A stretch of 64,000 nucleotides of DNA, taken from positions 1 to 64,000 of the forward strand of contig CAYNPO010000013.1 of the NCBI GenBank assembly GCA_964399165.1, given 5' to 3'. Made by a program: the position numbers and the translations under genes. This stretch comes from UBA6144 sp964399165 (lineage in GTDB: Bacteria > Bdellovibrionota > Bacteriovoracia > Bacteriovoracales > Bacteriovoracaceae). Within the stretch, counting starts at the first letter, position 1. Every line of letters starts with the position of its first letter. Positions 42,975 through 51,620 of this stretch are shown one piece after another. The notes under the pieces were generated by a model, which saw only the letters and a list, made by a program, of their open reading frames with translations, searched no databases and had not been told where the DNA came from.

Positions 42975-43955
42975 ATGATCCAGGTCGAGAACCTCTCTAA
43001 AACTTTCCGGGTGTCCACCAAGGAACCGGGTCTCCTGGGCTCCTTGCGCGGGCTCGTACGGCGCCAGTACGTGACGAAAACCGCCCTGGACGGGGTGTCG
43101 CTGCACGTGCAGCAGGGAGAGATGGTCGGTCTCATCGGCGCCAACGGAGCGGGCAAAACAACCCTCGTGAAAATCCTGGCAGGCATCATCCACCCTTCGG
43201 GCGGCTCCGTCAGCGTGCTGGGGCATGACCCTTGGAAGCGCGAGAACGCCCTACGCTCCCGCATGGCCCTGATCATGGGCCAAAAGGCCCAGCTGTGGTG
43301 GGATCTGCCCGCCCTGGACTCGTATCTCCTGCTCAAAGAGATTTATCGCATCCCCGATGCCCTCTACCGCCAACAAGTGGAGTTTCTCTCCGACGTCCTT
43401 CAGGTGAAGGACCAACTCAAGGTCCAGGTGAGAAAACTCTCCCTGGGTGAGCGCATGAAAGTGGAGCTGATGGGGGCCCTCCTGCACCGGCCGGCGGTGG
43501 TCTACCTGGACGAGCCCACCATCGGCCTGGACATCATGGCACAAAAAGCCGTGCGCAAATTCCTCAAGGAATACCAGCGGGAATTCAAACCCATGATCCT
43601 CCTCACCTCCCACTACATGGAGGACATCAAGGAACTCTGCCCGCGGGTGGTGCTGATCAAGTCCGGACGCCTCATCTATGACGGCGAGTTGGCCACCATC
43701 CAGAAGCAGTTTGGCGAGAAAAAGCGCGTGCTGCTCACCTTGGAGGAGCGCCCCACTGTGCTGCCCGTGTTTCCCGCCGAACTCGGCCAGGCGGAAATCA
43801 CCCCGGACGGGCATGTGGCGGTTTCCACCGACCGCGCGCGCCTGCGGCCGGTGATCGACCAACTCTTCAAGGCCTTCACGCCGGTGGACGTCACCGTCCA
43901 GGATCCCGCCATCGAAGAGGTCATCGAGAGCTTCCTCCAAAAGGGTGGCGCGTGA
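42975..43955 (+). CDS. ABC-2 exporter ATP-binding protein
   Basis: A 326-residue ATPase: Walker A GANGAGKTT (55-63), signature RKLSLGERM, Walker B VVYLDEPTIGLD and an H-loop in TSHYMED. The family is COG4586-like, which pairs with two ABC2_membrane_6 permeases; this is the first of three genes. Exporters of this class act on diverse drugs or lipids; the substrate is unknown. Promoter and ATG have leaderless geometry. Confidence 0.9.
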   Translation: MIQVENLSKTFRVSTKEPGLLGSLRGLVRRQYVTKTALDGVSLHVQQGEMVGLIGANGAGKTTLVKILAGIIHPSGGSVSVLGHDPWKRENALRSRMALIMGQKAQLWWDLPALDSYLLLKEIYRIPDALYRQQVEFLSDVLQVKDQLKVQVRKLSLGERMKVELMGALLHRPAVVYLDEPTIGLDIMAQKAVRKFLKEYQREFKPMILLTSHYMEDIKELCPRVVLIKSGRLIYDGELATIQKQFGEKKRVLLTLEERPTVLPVFPAELGQAEITPDGHVAVSTDRARLRPVIDQLFKAFTPVDVTVQDPAIEEVIESFLQKGGA

Positions 43956-44755
43956 ACTGGGCCCTACGGGTGCTCTCCACCGAACTCAGGAAGATCCTCG
44001 CCTACCGCGCCGACTTCTGGGTCAACTTCGTGGGCCAGGTGGCCGTGCAGCTTTTCATCGCCCACGCCCTGTGGGCGGCCATCCTCCAGGCCCGTGGGGT
44101 GGAAAGCCTCAACGGCATGAACCTGCACCAGTTAACCCTCTACTACCTCCTCGCCCCCACCGCGCTCAAGGCCCTGCAGGGCGAGAACATCGGCTTTTTC
44201 TCCAAAGATATATATGAAGGCGGGCTCAACCGATTCTTGGTCTGGCCCCTGCCGCCGGTGGGCTACAAGCTTCTCACCTACATGGCCCATTCAGTCTTTT
44301 TCCTCGTGCAAATGGGACTCCTCTTCCTGGCGGCGCGCCTGTTTTGGGACACGGCCCCTTTCCTGTGGCAGGACGGGCTGCGACTGGTGATGGGACTCGT
44401 CTGGCTGGCGGTGGGATGTCTCGCCTTCTTCTGCCTCCTGGGCCTGTGCGAAATGTGCTCGTTCTGGGCCGAAAACATCTGGACTCTGGGAGTGATGCTA
44501 CGGTTCGTGGCCGGCTTCCTGGGGGGGACCTTCGTGCCGCTGGCCATGTTCCCCGAGCAGGTGCGCGCCATCCTGGATTGGCTGCCCTTCGCATGCATGC
44601 TCGGCTCCCCGGTCAACTTCATCCTGGGCCATGCTGGGCCCTGGGAGTCCTTGCGCTCCTTCATGATTCTGCTCGCCTGGCTGCCCCTGCTGTGGGCGGC
44701 GGTGGGTTGGGTGTGGCGTCGAGGGAGCCTGCGCTACACCGGGGTGGGCATGTGA
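43952..44755 (+). CDS. ABC-2 exporter permease A
   Basis: A 267-residue membrane protein with about six transmembrane helices, of the COG4587-like family. The GTG start overlaps the ATPase stop (GTGA). The conserved RFLVWPLPPVGYKL region near the first cytoplasmic loop resembles its family. It forms the transport unit with the next gene. Confidence 0.85.
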   Translation: MNWALRVLSTELRKILAYRADFWVNFVGQVAVQLFIAHALWAAILQARGVESLNGMNLHQLTLYYLLAPTALKALQGENIGFFSKDIYEGGLNRFLVWPLPPVGYKLLTYMAHSVFFLVQMGLLFLAARLFWDTAPFLWQDGLRLVMGLVWLAVGCLAFFCLLGLCEMCSFWAENIWTLGVMLRFVAGFLGGTFVPLAMFPEQVRAILDWLPFACMLGSPVNFILGHAGPWESLRSFMILLAWLPLLWAAVGWVWRRGSLRYTGVGM

Positions 44756-45537
44756 GGTACCTGCGCCTGTACGCCCACTTCCTGCGCTTCAGTTTCAGCC
44801 GGGCCATGGAGTTCCGGCTGGACTTCACCTTCAAGATCGTCATGGACTGCTGCTACTACGCGGTCAACCTGTCCTTCTTCAAACTGCTCTTCCTCGCCAC
44901 CCCGACGCTCGCCGGTTGGAGCGAGGACCAGGCCATGGTTTTCGTGGCCAGCTTCCTCATGGTGGACGCCCTCCACATGACGGTGTTCGCCAGCAACATG
45001 TGGTGGATTCCCTTCTCCATCAACCGGGGTGACTTGGACGGCTACCTCGTGAAACCGGTGAGCACGCTTTTCTTCGTCTCCGTCCGGGAGTTCGCGGCCA
45101 ACTCCGCGGTGAACCTGCTGATCGCGGCGGGCATCTTCGCGTGGGCGCTGGGCAACTTGCAGGCGCCCTTCACTGGAGCGCAGCTCCTGGGTTATCTGTT
45201 GCTGCTGGTGAACGGGGTCCTCTTGCACTACGTGCTCCAGATGCTCTTCACCATCCCCGTGTTCTGGACCCAAAGCGCCAAGGGCTTCAACGACTTCTTC
45301 TTCAGCATGGGGCACGCCACCGAGCGGCCGGACTTGATCTACCGTGGACTCCTGCGGCGGCTGCTCACCCTGGTTCTCCCCTTCTCGCTCATCGCGAGCT
45401 TTCCCGCGCGCCTTTTCTTTGGCCCCCACGAACCGGGGTTGCTCCTCCATCTGGTGGCGGTGAGCGCGTGCATGTGGGCCTTGATGCTGACCATGTGGCG
45501 TCAGGGACTCAAAGCCTACACCAGCGCCAGCAGCTGA
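44752..45537 (+). CDS. ABC-2 exporter permease B
   Basis: A 261-residue membrane protein with about six transmembrane helices, of the COG3694-like family. The GTG start overlaps the previous stop (GTGA). It contains NRGDLDGYLVKPVSTLFF, the typical KP(V/L) cytoplasmic element of this permease class. Confidence 0.85.
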   Translation: MRYLRLYAHFLRFSFSRAMEFRLDFTFKIVMDCCYYAVNLSFFKLLFLATPTLAGWSEDQAMVFVASFLMVDALHMTVFASNMWWIPFSINRGDLDGYLVKPVSTLFFVSVREFAANSAVNLLIAAGIFAWALGNLQAPFTGAQLLGYLLLLVNGVLLHYVLQMLFTIPVFWTQSAKGFNDFFFSMGHATERPDLIYRGLLRRLLTLVLPFSLIASFPARLFFGPHEPGLLLHLVAVSACMWALMLTMWRQGLKAYTSASS

Positions 45538-45541
45538 GCCT

Positions 45542-46477
45542 TCAGCGCTTGGTGAAAACGCCCTCGTAGAGCGGGGCGGCCGTTTCGTCGAAGGCCCGAA
45601 CCCGGGCCTGCTCGGCGGTGAAGCTCAGGTGAAAGAAGCCCAGCTTCCCGGCGCCGAAGAGGGCGCGGTTGCGTGGACGCAGGGGCTCCGCTTCAGAGCC
45701 CCCCCCGGAGACCACCAACAGGGTGTCGCAACCGGCCTGGCCGCCCTCGAGCACCTGGAGGCCATGGTCGTGGCCGGCCAGGTAGAAATCGGCCTTGCCG
45801 CAGACGTGGTCTCGGAAAAAGGCCTTGACGTGTTTGCCCGAGACAAAATCGGGGAAGCTCGCGCCCTCGTAGTTGCCCGCGTTGCCGTGGTCGCCGTTGG
45901 AGAGGTAGGGGTGGTGACCCAGCACCACCAGCCATTTGCCCGAGGCCCGCGCCAAGGCGTGGGCCTCGCGTACCATGCGTGCCTGGGGCTCCAGCGAGTT
46001 CTTCCACATCATCCGGCTGGTGTCGACGATGGCGAAGACCGCTTGGGCGGTCTCACGCACGTGCCAGAAATGCGGCAGTACAAAGAGCGGGTTGCGCGTG
46101 GAATGCCGGCGCTGGAACTCGCCACGGTCCCAGCGGTTGTAGAGCGTGCCGTAATCGTGGTTGCCCAGGGCCACCAAGAAAGGCAGGCCTAGCCGGTTGT
46201 AGTGCTTGTCGAACATCCGCTCCATCACCCGGTCATCCTCGGAGCTAACGCCGGCGGGATAGACGTTGTCCCCGGCCAGCATGCCCAGGTCGCAGGCTTC
46301 CTCGGCGCAGACCCGGGCCATGGCCATGGCCACGTCGGCCTGGGACCGGGTGTCCCGGCCGGTATCCCCCACCAACACCACGTCGGTGGACAGGGGGGTG
46401 GGGTCCGGCAAATGGCCGTGGAGCGGGAGGAAAGGGAGGGCCCATAAGGCAAAGCTGCGACGGAAGAGTTTTTTCAT
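45542..46477 (-). CDS. Exported calcineurin-like metallophosphatase
   Basis: A 311-residue phosphatase with all five metal motifs: GDTG (37-40), GDN (69-71), GNHD (105-108), GHHP and GHDHG. A signal-like N-terminus (KKLFRRSFALWALPFLPL) suggests export. It resembles purple acid phosphatase-like enzymes. The ATG follows a possible CATAAA -10 by seven bases. The substrate is unknown. Confidence 0.85.
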   Translation of the reverse strand: MKKLFRRSFALWALPFLPLHGHLPDPTPLSTDVVLVGDTGRDTRSQADVAMAMARVCAEEACDLGMLAGDNVYPAGVSSEDDRVMERMFDKHYNRLGLPFLVALGNHDYGTLYNRWDRGEFQRRHSTRNPLFVLPHFWHVRETAQAVFAIVDTSRMMWKNSLEPQARMVREAHALARASGKWLVVLGHHPYLSNGDHGNAGNYEGASFPDFVSGKHVKAFFRDHVCGKADFYLAGHDHGLQVLEGGQAGCDTLLVVSGGGSEAEPLRPRNRALFGAGKLGFFHLSFTAEQARVRAFDETAAPLYEGVFTKR

Positions 46478-46484
46478 CCTGCTT

Positions 46485-46514
46485 TTTATGCCGCAAAGCG
46501 AGAGGGCCCGACAA
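46485..46514 (-). promoter_or_regulatory. Possible promoter, leaderless geometry
   Basis: On the minus strand TTGTCG, an 18-base spacer and CATAAA, seven bases before ATG 46477. The -10 is weak. Confidence 0.3.
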
Positions 46515-46617
46515 GAAACTCCGCGCCGCAATCTTTCTTTAGGCACAGCCGAGCGGTTCCCGGTTAGCATGGATCTAGCCCCGTATCCCACTGGAACCAT
46601 TCGTTAAGGACGACTTA

Positions 46618-48045
46618 ATGGTCTTCAATTCCCTCGTTTTCGCCGTGTTTTTCGTGGTGGTGGTCGCCGCGTATTACGGCCTTAAAAACTGGCCTGCTCG
46701 CAAGGTCTGGCTCCTCCTCGCCAGCTACGTCTTCTACGGCGCGTGGAATCCGCCCTTCGTGGCCCTGTTATGGCTTTCGACGATCATCGATTGGTATGCG
46801 GCCAAGGGCATCGAACGCGCGCCGACCAAAGAGGCCAAGAAAGCATGGCTCATGGCGAGCCTCGCCTCCAACCTGGGCATGCTGGGGTTCTTCAAATACG
46901 GCAACTTCCTATTGGAAAACGGGAACTGGGTGCTCGCCCAACTTGGGATCGAGCATCCCTACGGCGCGCCCTTGGACATCATCCTGCCCATGGGAATCTC
47001 TTTTTACACCTTCCAAACCCTCAGCTACACCATCGACGTCTACCGCGGGAACATGTCTCGCTGCCGCTCATTCCTGGACTTCGCACTCTACGTAACCTTC
47101 TTCCCGCAGCTGGTGGCGGGCCCCATCGTGCGTGCGGTGGACTTCCTTCCCCAGTGCTTCGAGTCCAAAAGGGCCACTCCCCGCATGTTCGGCTGGGGTC
47201 TGTTCTTAATGACCCTCGGGGTTTTCCAGAAGATCGTCCTGGCCGACACCTTTCTCGCGGGCCCTTCCGACACCATCTTCGGCCGTGCGGGAGGAACCCT
47301 GCATCCGCTGGACGCCTGGATCGGGGGCTTCGCTTTCATGGGACAGGTGTTCTTCGACTTCGCCGGCTACTCCACCTGCGCCATCGGCGCCGCCTTATGC
47401 CTCGGCTTCCACCTGACCGACAACTTCCGGGCCCCCTACGCCTCCCTGGGGTTCTCAGACTTCTGGCGTCGCTGGCACATCTCGCTGTCCACGTGGCTCA
47501 AGGACTACCTCTACATCTCTTTGGGGGGGAGCCGAGCCGGCAGATCGCGCCATCTCTTCAACCTCTTCATCACCATGGTGATCGGCGGGTTGTGGCACGG
47601 GGCCTCTTGGAACTTCGTCATTTGGGGCGGGGTCCATGGCCTCTTCCTGGTGGGCGAACACCTGCTTAAGGGCGCCTTCCCCACCGTCGACCTCACCCGC
47701 ACGCTTCCCGGCCGGGTCGGCGTGCGCCTCTTCACCTTCGCCGGAGCCACTGTCGCCCAGTCCATCTTCCGCTCGCGCGATGTGCCCGCCGCAGGCGCCA
47801 TGGTGGCCTCGATGTTTGGCGCCCACCTCGACGGGGCGCAACTGCTTGCGGGGACGCAGATTTTCCAAGTGGTGTCAGTCATGTTGGGGCTCATCGCCGT
47901 CCACTGGTGGATGGCGGATAAGGGTCTGGAGGAATTGGCAAGCCGCCTGCCCGCGCCGGTCTTGGCCGTGATCTGGGGGCTCATGCTGTTTGGTATCGCC
48001 GTCGCGCAAGGAGGAAGTCATGCCTTCATCTACTTCCAGTTTTGA
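46618..48045 (+). CDS. MBOAT-family O-acyltransferase
   Basis: A 475-residue integral membrane protein of the MBOAT/AlgI type. It contains FPQLVAGPIVR, FSDFWRRWHISLSTWLKDYLY and the catalytic histidine region GLWHGASWNFVIWG. Family members transfer acyl groups to secreted polysaccharides or other targets. AAGGA stands seven bases before the ATG. It is followed by an overlapping SGNH-like gene, forming a typical acylation pair. No polysaccharide genes are close. Confidence 0.9.
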   Translation: MVFNSLVFAVFFVVVVAAYYGLKNWPARKVWLLLASYVFYGAWNPPFVALLWLSTIIDWYAAKGIERAPTKEAKKAWLMASLASNLGMLGFFKYGNFLLENGNWVLAQLGIEHPYGAPLDIILPMGISFYTFQTLSYTIDVYRGNMSRCRSFLDFALYVTFFPQLVAGPIVRAVDFLPQCFESKRATPRMFGWGLFLMTLGVFQKIVLADTFLAGPSDTIFGRAGGTLHPLDAWIGGFAFMGQVFFDFAGYSTCAIGAALCLGFHLTDNFRAPYASLGFSDFWRRWHISLSTWLKDYLYISLGGSRAGRSRHLFNLFITMVIGGLWHGASWNFVIWGGVHGLFLVGEHLLKGAFPTVDLTRTLPGRVGVRLFTFAGATVAQSIFRSRDVPAAGAMVASMFGAHLDGAQLLAGTQIFQVVSVMLGLIAVHWWMADKGLEELASRLPAPVLAVIWGLMLFGIAVAQGGSHAFIYFQF

Positions 48046-49111
48046 GGCCGTCGCCCGCCAAATCCCCCGTCGCCATTGGCCGGGATTGGCACTGGCGGCC
48101 TTGGGCGTGGGGCTCCTCCTCGTGGCGGCGTGGGAAATGCACTGGCGTGCCCGCGGTTATAGTCCAAGCCTGGACGACGACAAGGCCCTATGGGCGATCC
48201 AGCGGGAGCGCATGTTGGACAATCCCCGCTCCACGGTGCTGATCGGGGCCTCGCGCATGCTCTTCAACTTAGACTTGGGGGAATGGGAAAAAGCCTTCGG
48301 CACCAGGCCCCTCCAACTCGCCACCGTCTCTACCAATCCCAGCGTTTACCTGGACTGGATCGCCAACCATACCGACTTCGCGGGCACCTTGGTGACCGGC
48401 TTTGCGGCCACTATGTGGATGGCGGACGCGGGTGCCCCCATTGTGATACCTACGGACAACCTCAAGCACGCCGAGGACTTCACCCCCGCACAACGTTGGT
48501 CTCACTGGCTCGGCCGCCCCTTGGACCGCCACCTGGCCTACATCGACCACGAAGACCTCACGCTAAAGCAGCTGCTCAAGCGCCTCCCCATTCCCGACCG
48601 TGCCAAGGTGCAACCAGCCAACCCAGTTCCCCCGCGTTTCATGGAAGCTGACGAGAACCGCCAGGGCCGCATGCTGGAGAAAGTGGAGACGGACCGGGCC
48701 TTCCGTGAACACATCATCGGGATTTGGAACTTCTATTTCAACCCACCTCCTCCCCCGCCCGGGGTGACGCCGGAAGAGCACCGGGCGCGGGGTATGAAGC
48801 GCTGGGAGGAAGTCTTGGCCAAGACCCGGGCCGACATCGCGAAAATCCACGCCCGGGGTGGAAAAGTGATCCTGGTCGCCTTTCCCTCCACCGGCAACGT
48901 GCTGTCGCTGGAGCGTAAGTTCACGCCGCGGGAAATTTTCTGGGACCGGTTAGTGAAGGAGTCCGGCGCTGACTTCGCGGTCCATTACGAGGACCACGAG
49001 GGCCTGCGGGGGTTTGATTGCCCCGAGGAATCCCACCTCAACGCCAAGGACGCCACGCTCTTCACGCGGGAGCTTGCCCGGGTGCTGAAGGAGGCTGGCT
49101 ACGGAGTGTAA
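48020..49111 (+). CDS. SGNH-like acyltransferase partner (AlgX/AlgJ type)
   Basis: A 363-residue protein with one N-terminal transmembrane segment (about 22-44) and an extracytoplasmic SGNH-like domain: VLIGASRMLFNLDLG (nucleophile Ser in GAS) and a C-terminal ESHLNAKDA. It overlaps the MBOAT gene by 26 bp, with AAGGAGG five bases before the ATG. It probably receives the acyl group moved by the MBOAT protein and places it on a glycan. Sequence similarity to AlgX/J is weak. Confidence 0.75.
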   Translation: MPSSTSSFEAVARQIPRRHWPGLALAALGVGLLLVAAWEMHWRARGYSPSLDDDKALWAIQRERMLDNPRSTVLIGASRMLFNLDLGEWEKAFGTRPLQLATVSTNPSVYLDWIANHTDFAGTLVTGFAATMWMADAGAPIVIPTDNLKHAEDFTPAQRWSHWLGRPLDRHLAYIDHEDLTLKQLLKRLPIPDRAKVQPANPVPPRFMEADENRQGRMLEKVETDRAFREHIIGIWNFYFNPPPPPPGVTPEEHRARGMKRWEEVLAKTRADIAKIHARGGKVILVAFPSTGNVLSLERKFTPREIFWDRLVKESGADFAVHYEDHEGLRGFDCPEESHLNAKDATLFTRELARVLKEAGYGV

Positions 49112-50295
49112 ATGGCGGCCCCGACCTCGCCAGGAAATCTCCCGGTGATTCCTTCCAGGGCGGTGTTGGTCAAAATCACCACGGTGAGTTTGTTGATGGG
49201 GTCCACCCACCAGACATGCCCGTAGATGCCAGCCCACTTGAAGGTACCGGAAGGTAGGCCCGCCACCGTAGGATCCTTCACCACCGGAAAGCCCAGGCTC
49301 CAACCGCAACCTGGGGCCATGAATATGTTCATGTCGCCGGTTTGCACTGTCGTGAGGGCGGTCACTGATTCCGGGGAGAGGATGGCGCCGGTGCTCTGGC
49401 GCAATTCTTCCAACAGGCGCAGGAAATCCGCGGCGGTGCCGATCATGCCGGAGCCGCCGGAGTGGTAGGCGCTGGCGTCCCGGGCCCGGGAGGGGGAAAA
49501 GCGCACGGCGCTGGCCCCGAAGGGCACCTGTTGACCATCCACCATGGGCACGGGTTCGGGATCGGCGTTCACGTAAGGCACGGCCAAGCGGCGCGGATCC
49601 CGAGCACTGAAACCTGTGTCGCGCAGGCGCAGGGGACGGGTCACTTGCTCCCGGACTGCCTCAGGGAGGCTTTTACCGGCGGCCCTGGCGATGACTTCTC
49701 CCAGCACGTCCGTGGCCAAAGAGTAAGTCCATGCGGCACCAGGAGGGAAGAGAAGCGGCACTGAGGCCAAGCGTTGGAGATTTTCCTCCAGGCCGAAGGG
49801 CACCTGGTCCAGGCCATCGGAGACACCCGCCTGGTGCAAAGGCCCCTGCTCGGGTTCCAAAAAGGTGTAGCCCAGTCCCGCGGTATGGGTCATGAGGTGG
49901 CGCACGGTGATTACGGCTTCCTCGCCGCTGGCCAAGCGAGGGCGGAAATCTGGGATCCATTTGGTGACGGCGTCGTCCAGGGAGAGCTTACCTTCCTCAA
50001 CCAAGGCCAAGGCGGTGGCGGAAACATAGGGCTTGGTCAAAGAGGAAAGACGGAACAGGGAGTCCACGCGCATGGGACGGCCCGCCTCACGGTCGGCATG
50101 GCCGGCGGCCCGTTGATAAATAAGTTTCCCGTCCTTTGCCACCAGCACCACCGCGCCCACAATCCTCTTTTCGGCAATGGCGGTGTCGATGACCTGGTCG
50201 AGTTTGCTCTTGAAAGGTGCTGGACCCACCGCCGATGGCACGCAAGACTGCAGTAGGAGGGATCCAAACAACAGAAGAGCCGTTGCTAAACGCAT
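49099..50295 (-). CDS. Beta-lactamase-like serine hydrolase lipoprotein
   Basis: A 398-residue class C beta-lactamase/esterase fold protein. The lipobox LLLQSC ends at Cys18. The catalytic SLTK motif is at 85-88 (nucleophile Ser85, Lys88) and the second-motif tyrosine is in TYSLATD. A conserved GHVWW near the C-terminus replaces KTG. Family members include esterases and D-Ala-D-aminopeptidases; the function is unknown. It is convergent with the SGNH gene (13-bp overlap). Confidence 0.85.
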   Translation of the reverse strand: MRLATALLLFGSLLLQSCVPSAVGPAPFKSKLDQVIDTAIAEKRIVGAVVLVAKDGKLIYQRAAGHADREAGRPMRVDSLFRLSSLTKPYVSATALALVEEGKLSLDDAVTKWIPDFRPRLASGEEAVITVRHLMTHTAGLGYTFLEPEQGPLHQAGVSDGLDQVPFGLEENLQRLASVPLLFPPGAAWTYSLATDVLGEVIARAAGKSLPEAVREQVTRPLRLRDTGFSARDPRRLAVPYVNADPEPVPMVDGQQVPFGASAVRFSPSRARDASAYHSGGSGMIGTAADFLRLLEELRQSTGAILSPESVTALTTVQTGDMNIFMAPGCGWSLGFPVVKDPTVAGLPSGTFKWAGIYGHVWWVDPINKLTVVILTNTALEGITGRFPGEVGAAIYTP

Positions 50296-50389
50296 GGAGG
50301 GGAATCCTTCGATAAATGAGGGGTCTTCATAGCAGAAACGGGACGGTTTGCCTTCGGTGAGGAAAAAATTACGTTAAAAAACCCGCCCC

Positions 50390-51271
50390 TCACCCCCCCA
50401 CCAGCCTCCCCATCAATCCCGCCAGGGCCAGCCCGTACGCGCCCCCAAAAAACACCAGCAAGACGCCCAACTTCACCCCTTCGGCCAGCTTGACCATTCG
50501 GGTGAGCTCCTCCTGTCGCAGAAACCATGCTTCCTGGATCAAAAGCTGCGTTTCCTGGGCCAGGGGGACCCCCTGCCGCTGGTAAGCCCCCACGATCTCC
50601 TCCAGGCGCCCCAGGAGTGGCCCCAATCGCCGGAGAGGGCGGCCCTTGAGCTTCCCCAGTCGCGCCTCCTGGAGCACCGTCTGTCCGGGGAGTCCCGCGG
50701 TGGACAAGGTCCGCAGGGCATAGAGGCTTTCCAACACCGGCCCGAATCCCTCCAGCCGATGGCGGGCCAAGGCCTGCAGGCACGGCCAAAACAGGCCAGC
50801 GCCCATTCCTTGGGCAGCTCCTACGGCCAGCAACGTTCCCATGGGAAAGGCGTCTCCCAGCACATTGCCCGCTGTGAGGACGAACAACCAGGTGACCGCC
50901 GCAAAGAGGGCAAACTGGGCCCATCCCGCATCCCGCACTTCCCGCCAACGCCGTTCAAACTCCTTTTCCTTGGCCACCCCCTCCCGCCACTCCCATAGGA
51001 CTTCCCGCGGGAAACTCCCATAGGTTCGCGCGTGGGTCAGCCCCGTCTCCGCCAGCCGCCCGAAAAATTTGTAAGACGGCACTTGCCCCAACGCGCGCAG
51101 AGGGCGGCCTTGCTGGAATCCCAACTGCCAATCTTGGAGCCAGGCCTCCAGCTCTGAGGCGGGAGCAGACCGGCGCCAAGGGCGAAGCCCCCAAGTCTTT
51201 TCGCCTAGCCACGCTCCCGCGGCCCACCATGCCAGCAAACCCAGCGAGAGCCCGTAGGCGAATACCCCCAT
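50390..51271 (-). CDS. TadC/GspF-like inner-membrane protein
   Basis: A 293-residue protein with hydrophobic segments at about 1-20, 118-165 and 268-290 and intervening soluble regions, the pattern of type II secretion F-domain proteins such as TadB/TadC. The C-terminal LLIQEAWFLRQEELTRMVKLAEGVKLG resembles TadC. It is the likely platform protein of the Tad locus 36-41 kb, about 10 kb away and on the opposite strand. AAGGGGG precedes the ATG. Confidence 0.7.
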   Translation of the reverse strand: MGVFAYGLSLGLLAWWAAGAWLGEKTWGLRPWRRSAPASELEAWLQDWQLGFQQGRPLRALGQVPSYKFFGRLAETGLTHARTYGSFPREVLWEWREGVAKEKEFERRWREVRDAGWAQFALFAAVTWLFVLTAGNVLGDAFPMGTLLAVGAAQGMGAGLFWPCLQALARHRLEGFGPVLESLYALRTLSTAGLPGQTVLQEARLGKLKGRPLRRLGPLLGRLEEIVGAYQRQGVPLAQETQLLIQEAWFLRQEELTRMVKLAEGVKLGVLLVFFGGAYGLALAGLMGRLVGG

Positions 51272-51285
51272 GCGTCCCCCTTGCG

Positions 51286-51314
51286 TTGACTTTGCGCCCC
51301 ATGGCGCCTAGAAC
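51286..51314 (+). promoter_or_regulatory. Sigma-70-type promoter, leaderless geometry
   Basis: TTGACT (51286-51291), a 17-base spacer and TAGAAC (51309-51314), six bases before ATG 51321. Confidence 0.55.
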
Positions 51315-51320
51315 CGAAGC

Positions 51321-51620
51321 ATGACCTCCACGGTTAACACCGCCGTTCCCGCCGCGTCCGCGGCCCCCACGCCGCTGGCCCGTTTTGTTTCTTCCCTGAA
51401 GCGCACCCGCCAAGTTTCCACCCTGGACCTGCACCAGAAACGCCTCAACCACCTGGCCCTGAACTTCGATCCCTTCGCCGGTGCCATGGACCATGAGAGC
51501 GCCCAGATCGTGGCCTACTACGGCCTTGAAGAGGCCCTGCAGGACCCCTTCCGCTTCACCAACCTGGTGCTGGGCATGCTCGACCAACTGGAAGAACGCC
51601 GCCGCGCCCTCGTGCACTGA
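51321..51620 (+). CDS. Small hypothetical protein
   Basis: A 99-residue, mostly helical protein of no recognised family. Its ATG lies six bases after a good -10 and lacks an SD. Its stop overlaps the start of the methyltransferase gene by one base, so they are co-translated. It could be a regulator or partner of that enzyme, but nothing in the sequence proves it. Confidence 0.65.
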   Translation: MTSTVNTAVPAASAAPTPLARFVSSLKRTRQVSTLDLHQKRLNHLALNFDPFAGAMDHESAQIVAYYGLEEALQDPFRFTNLVLGMLDQLEERRRALVH

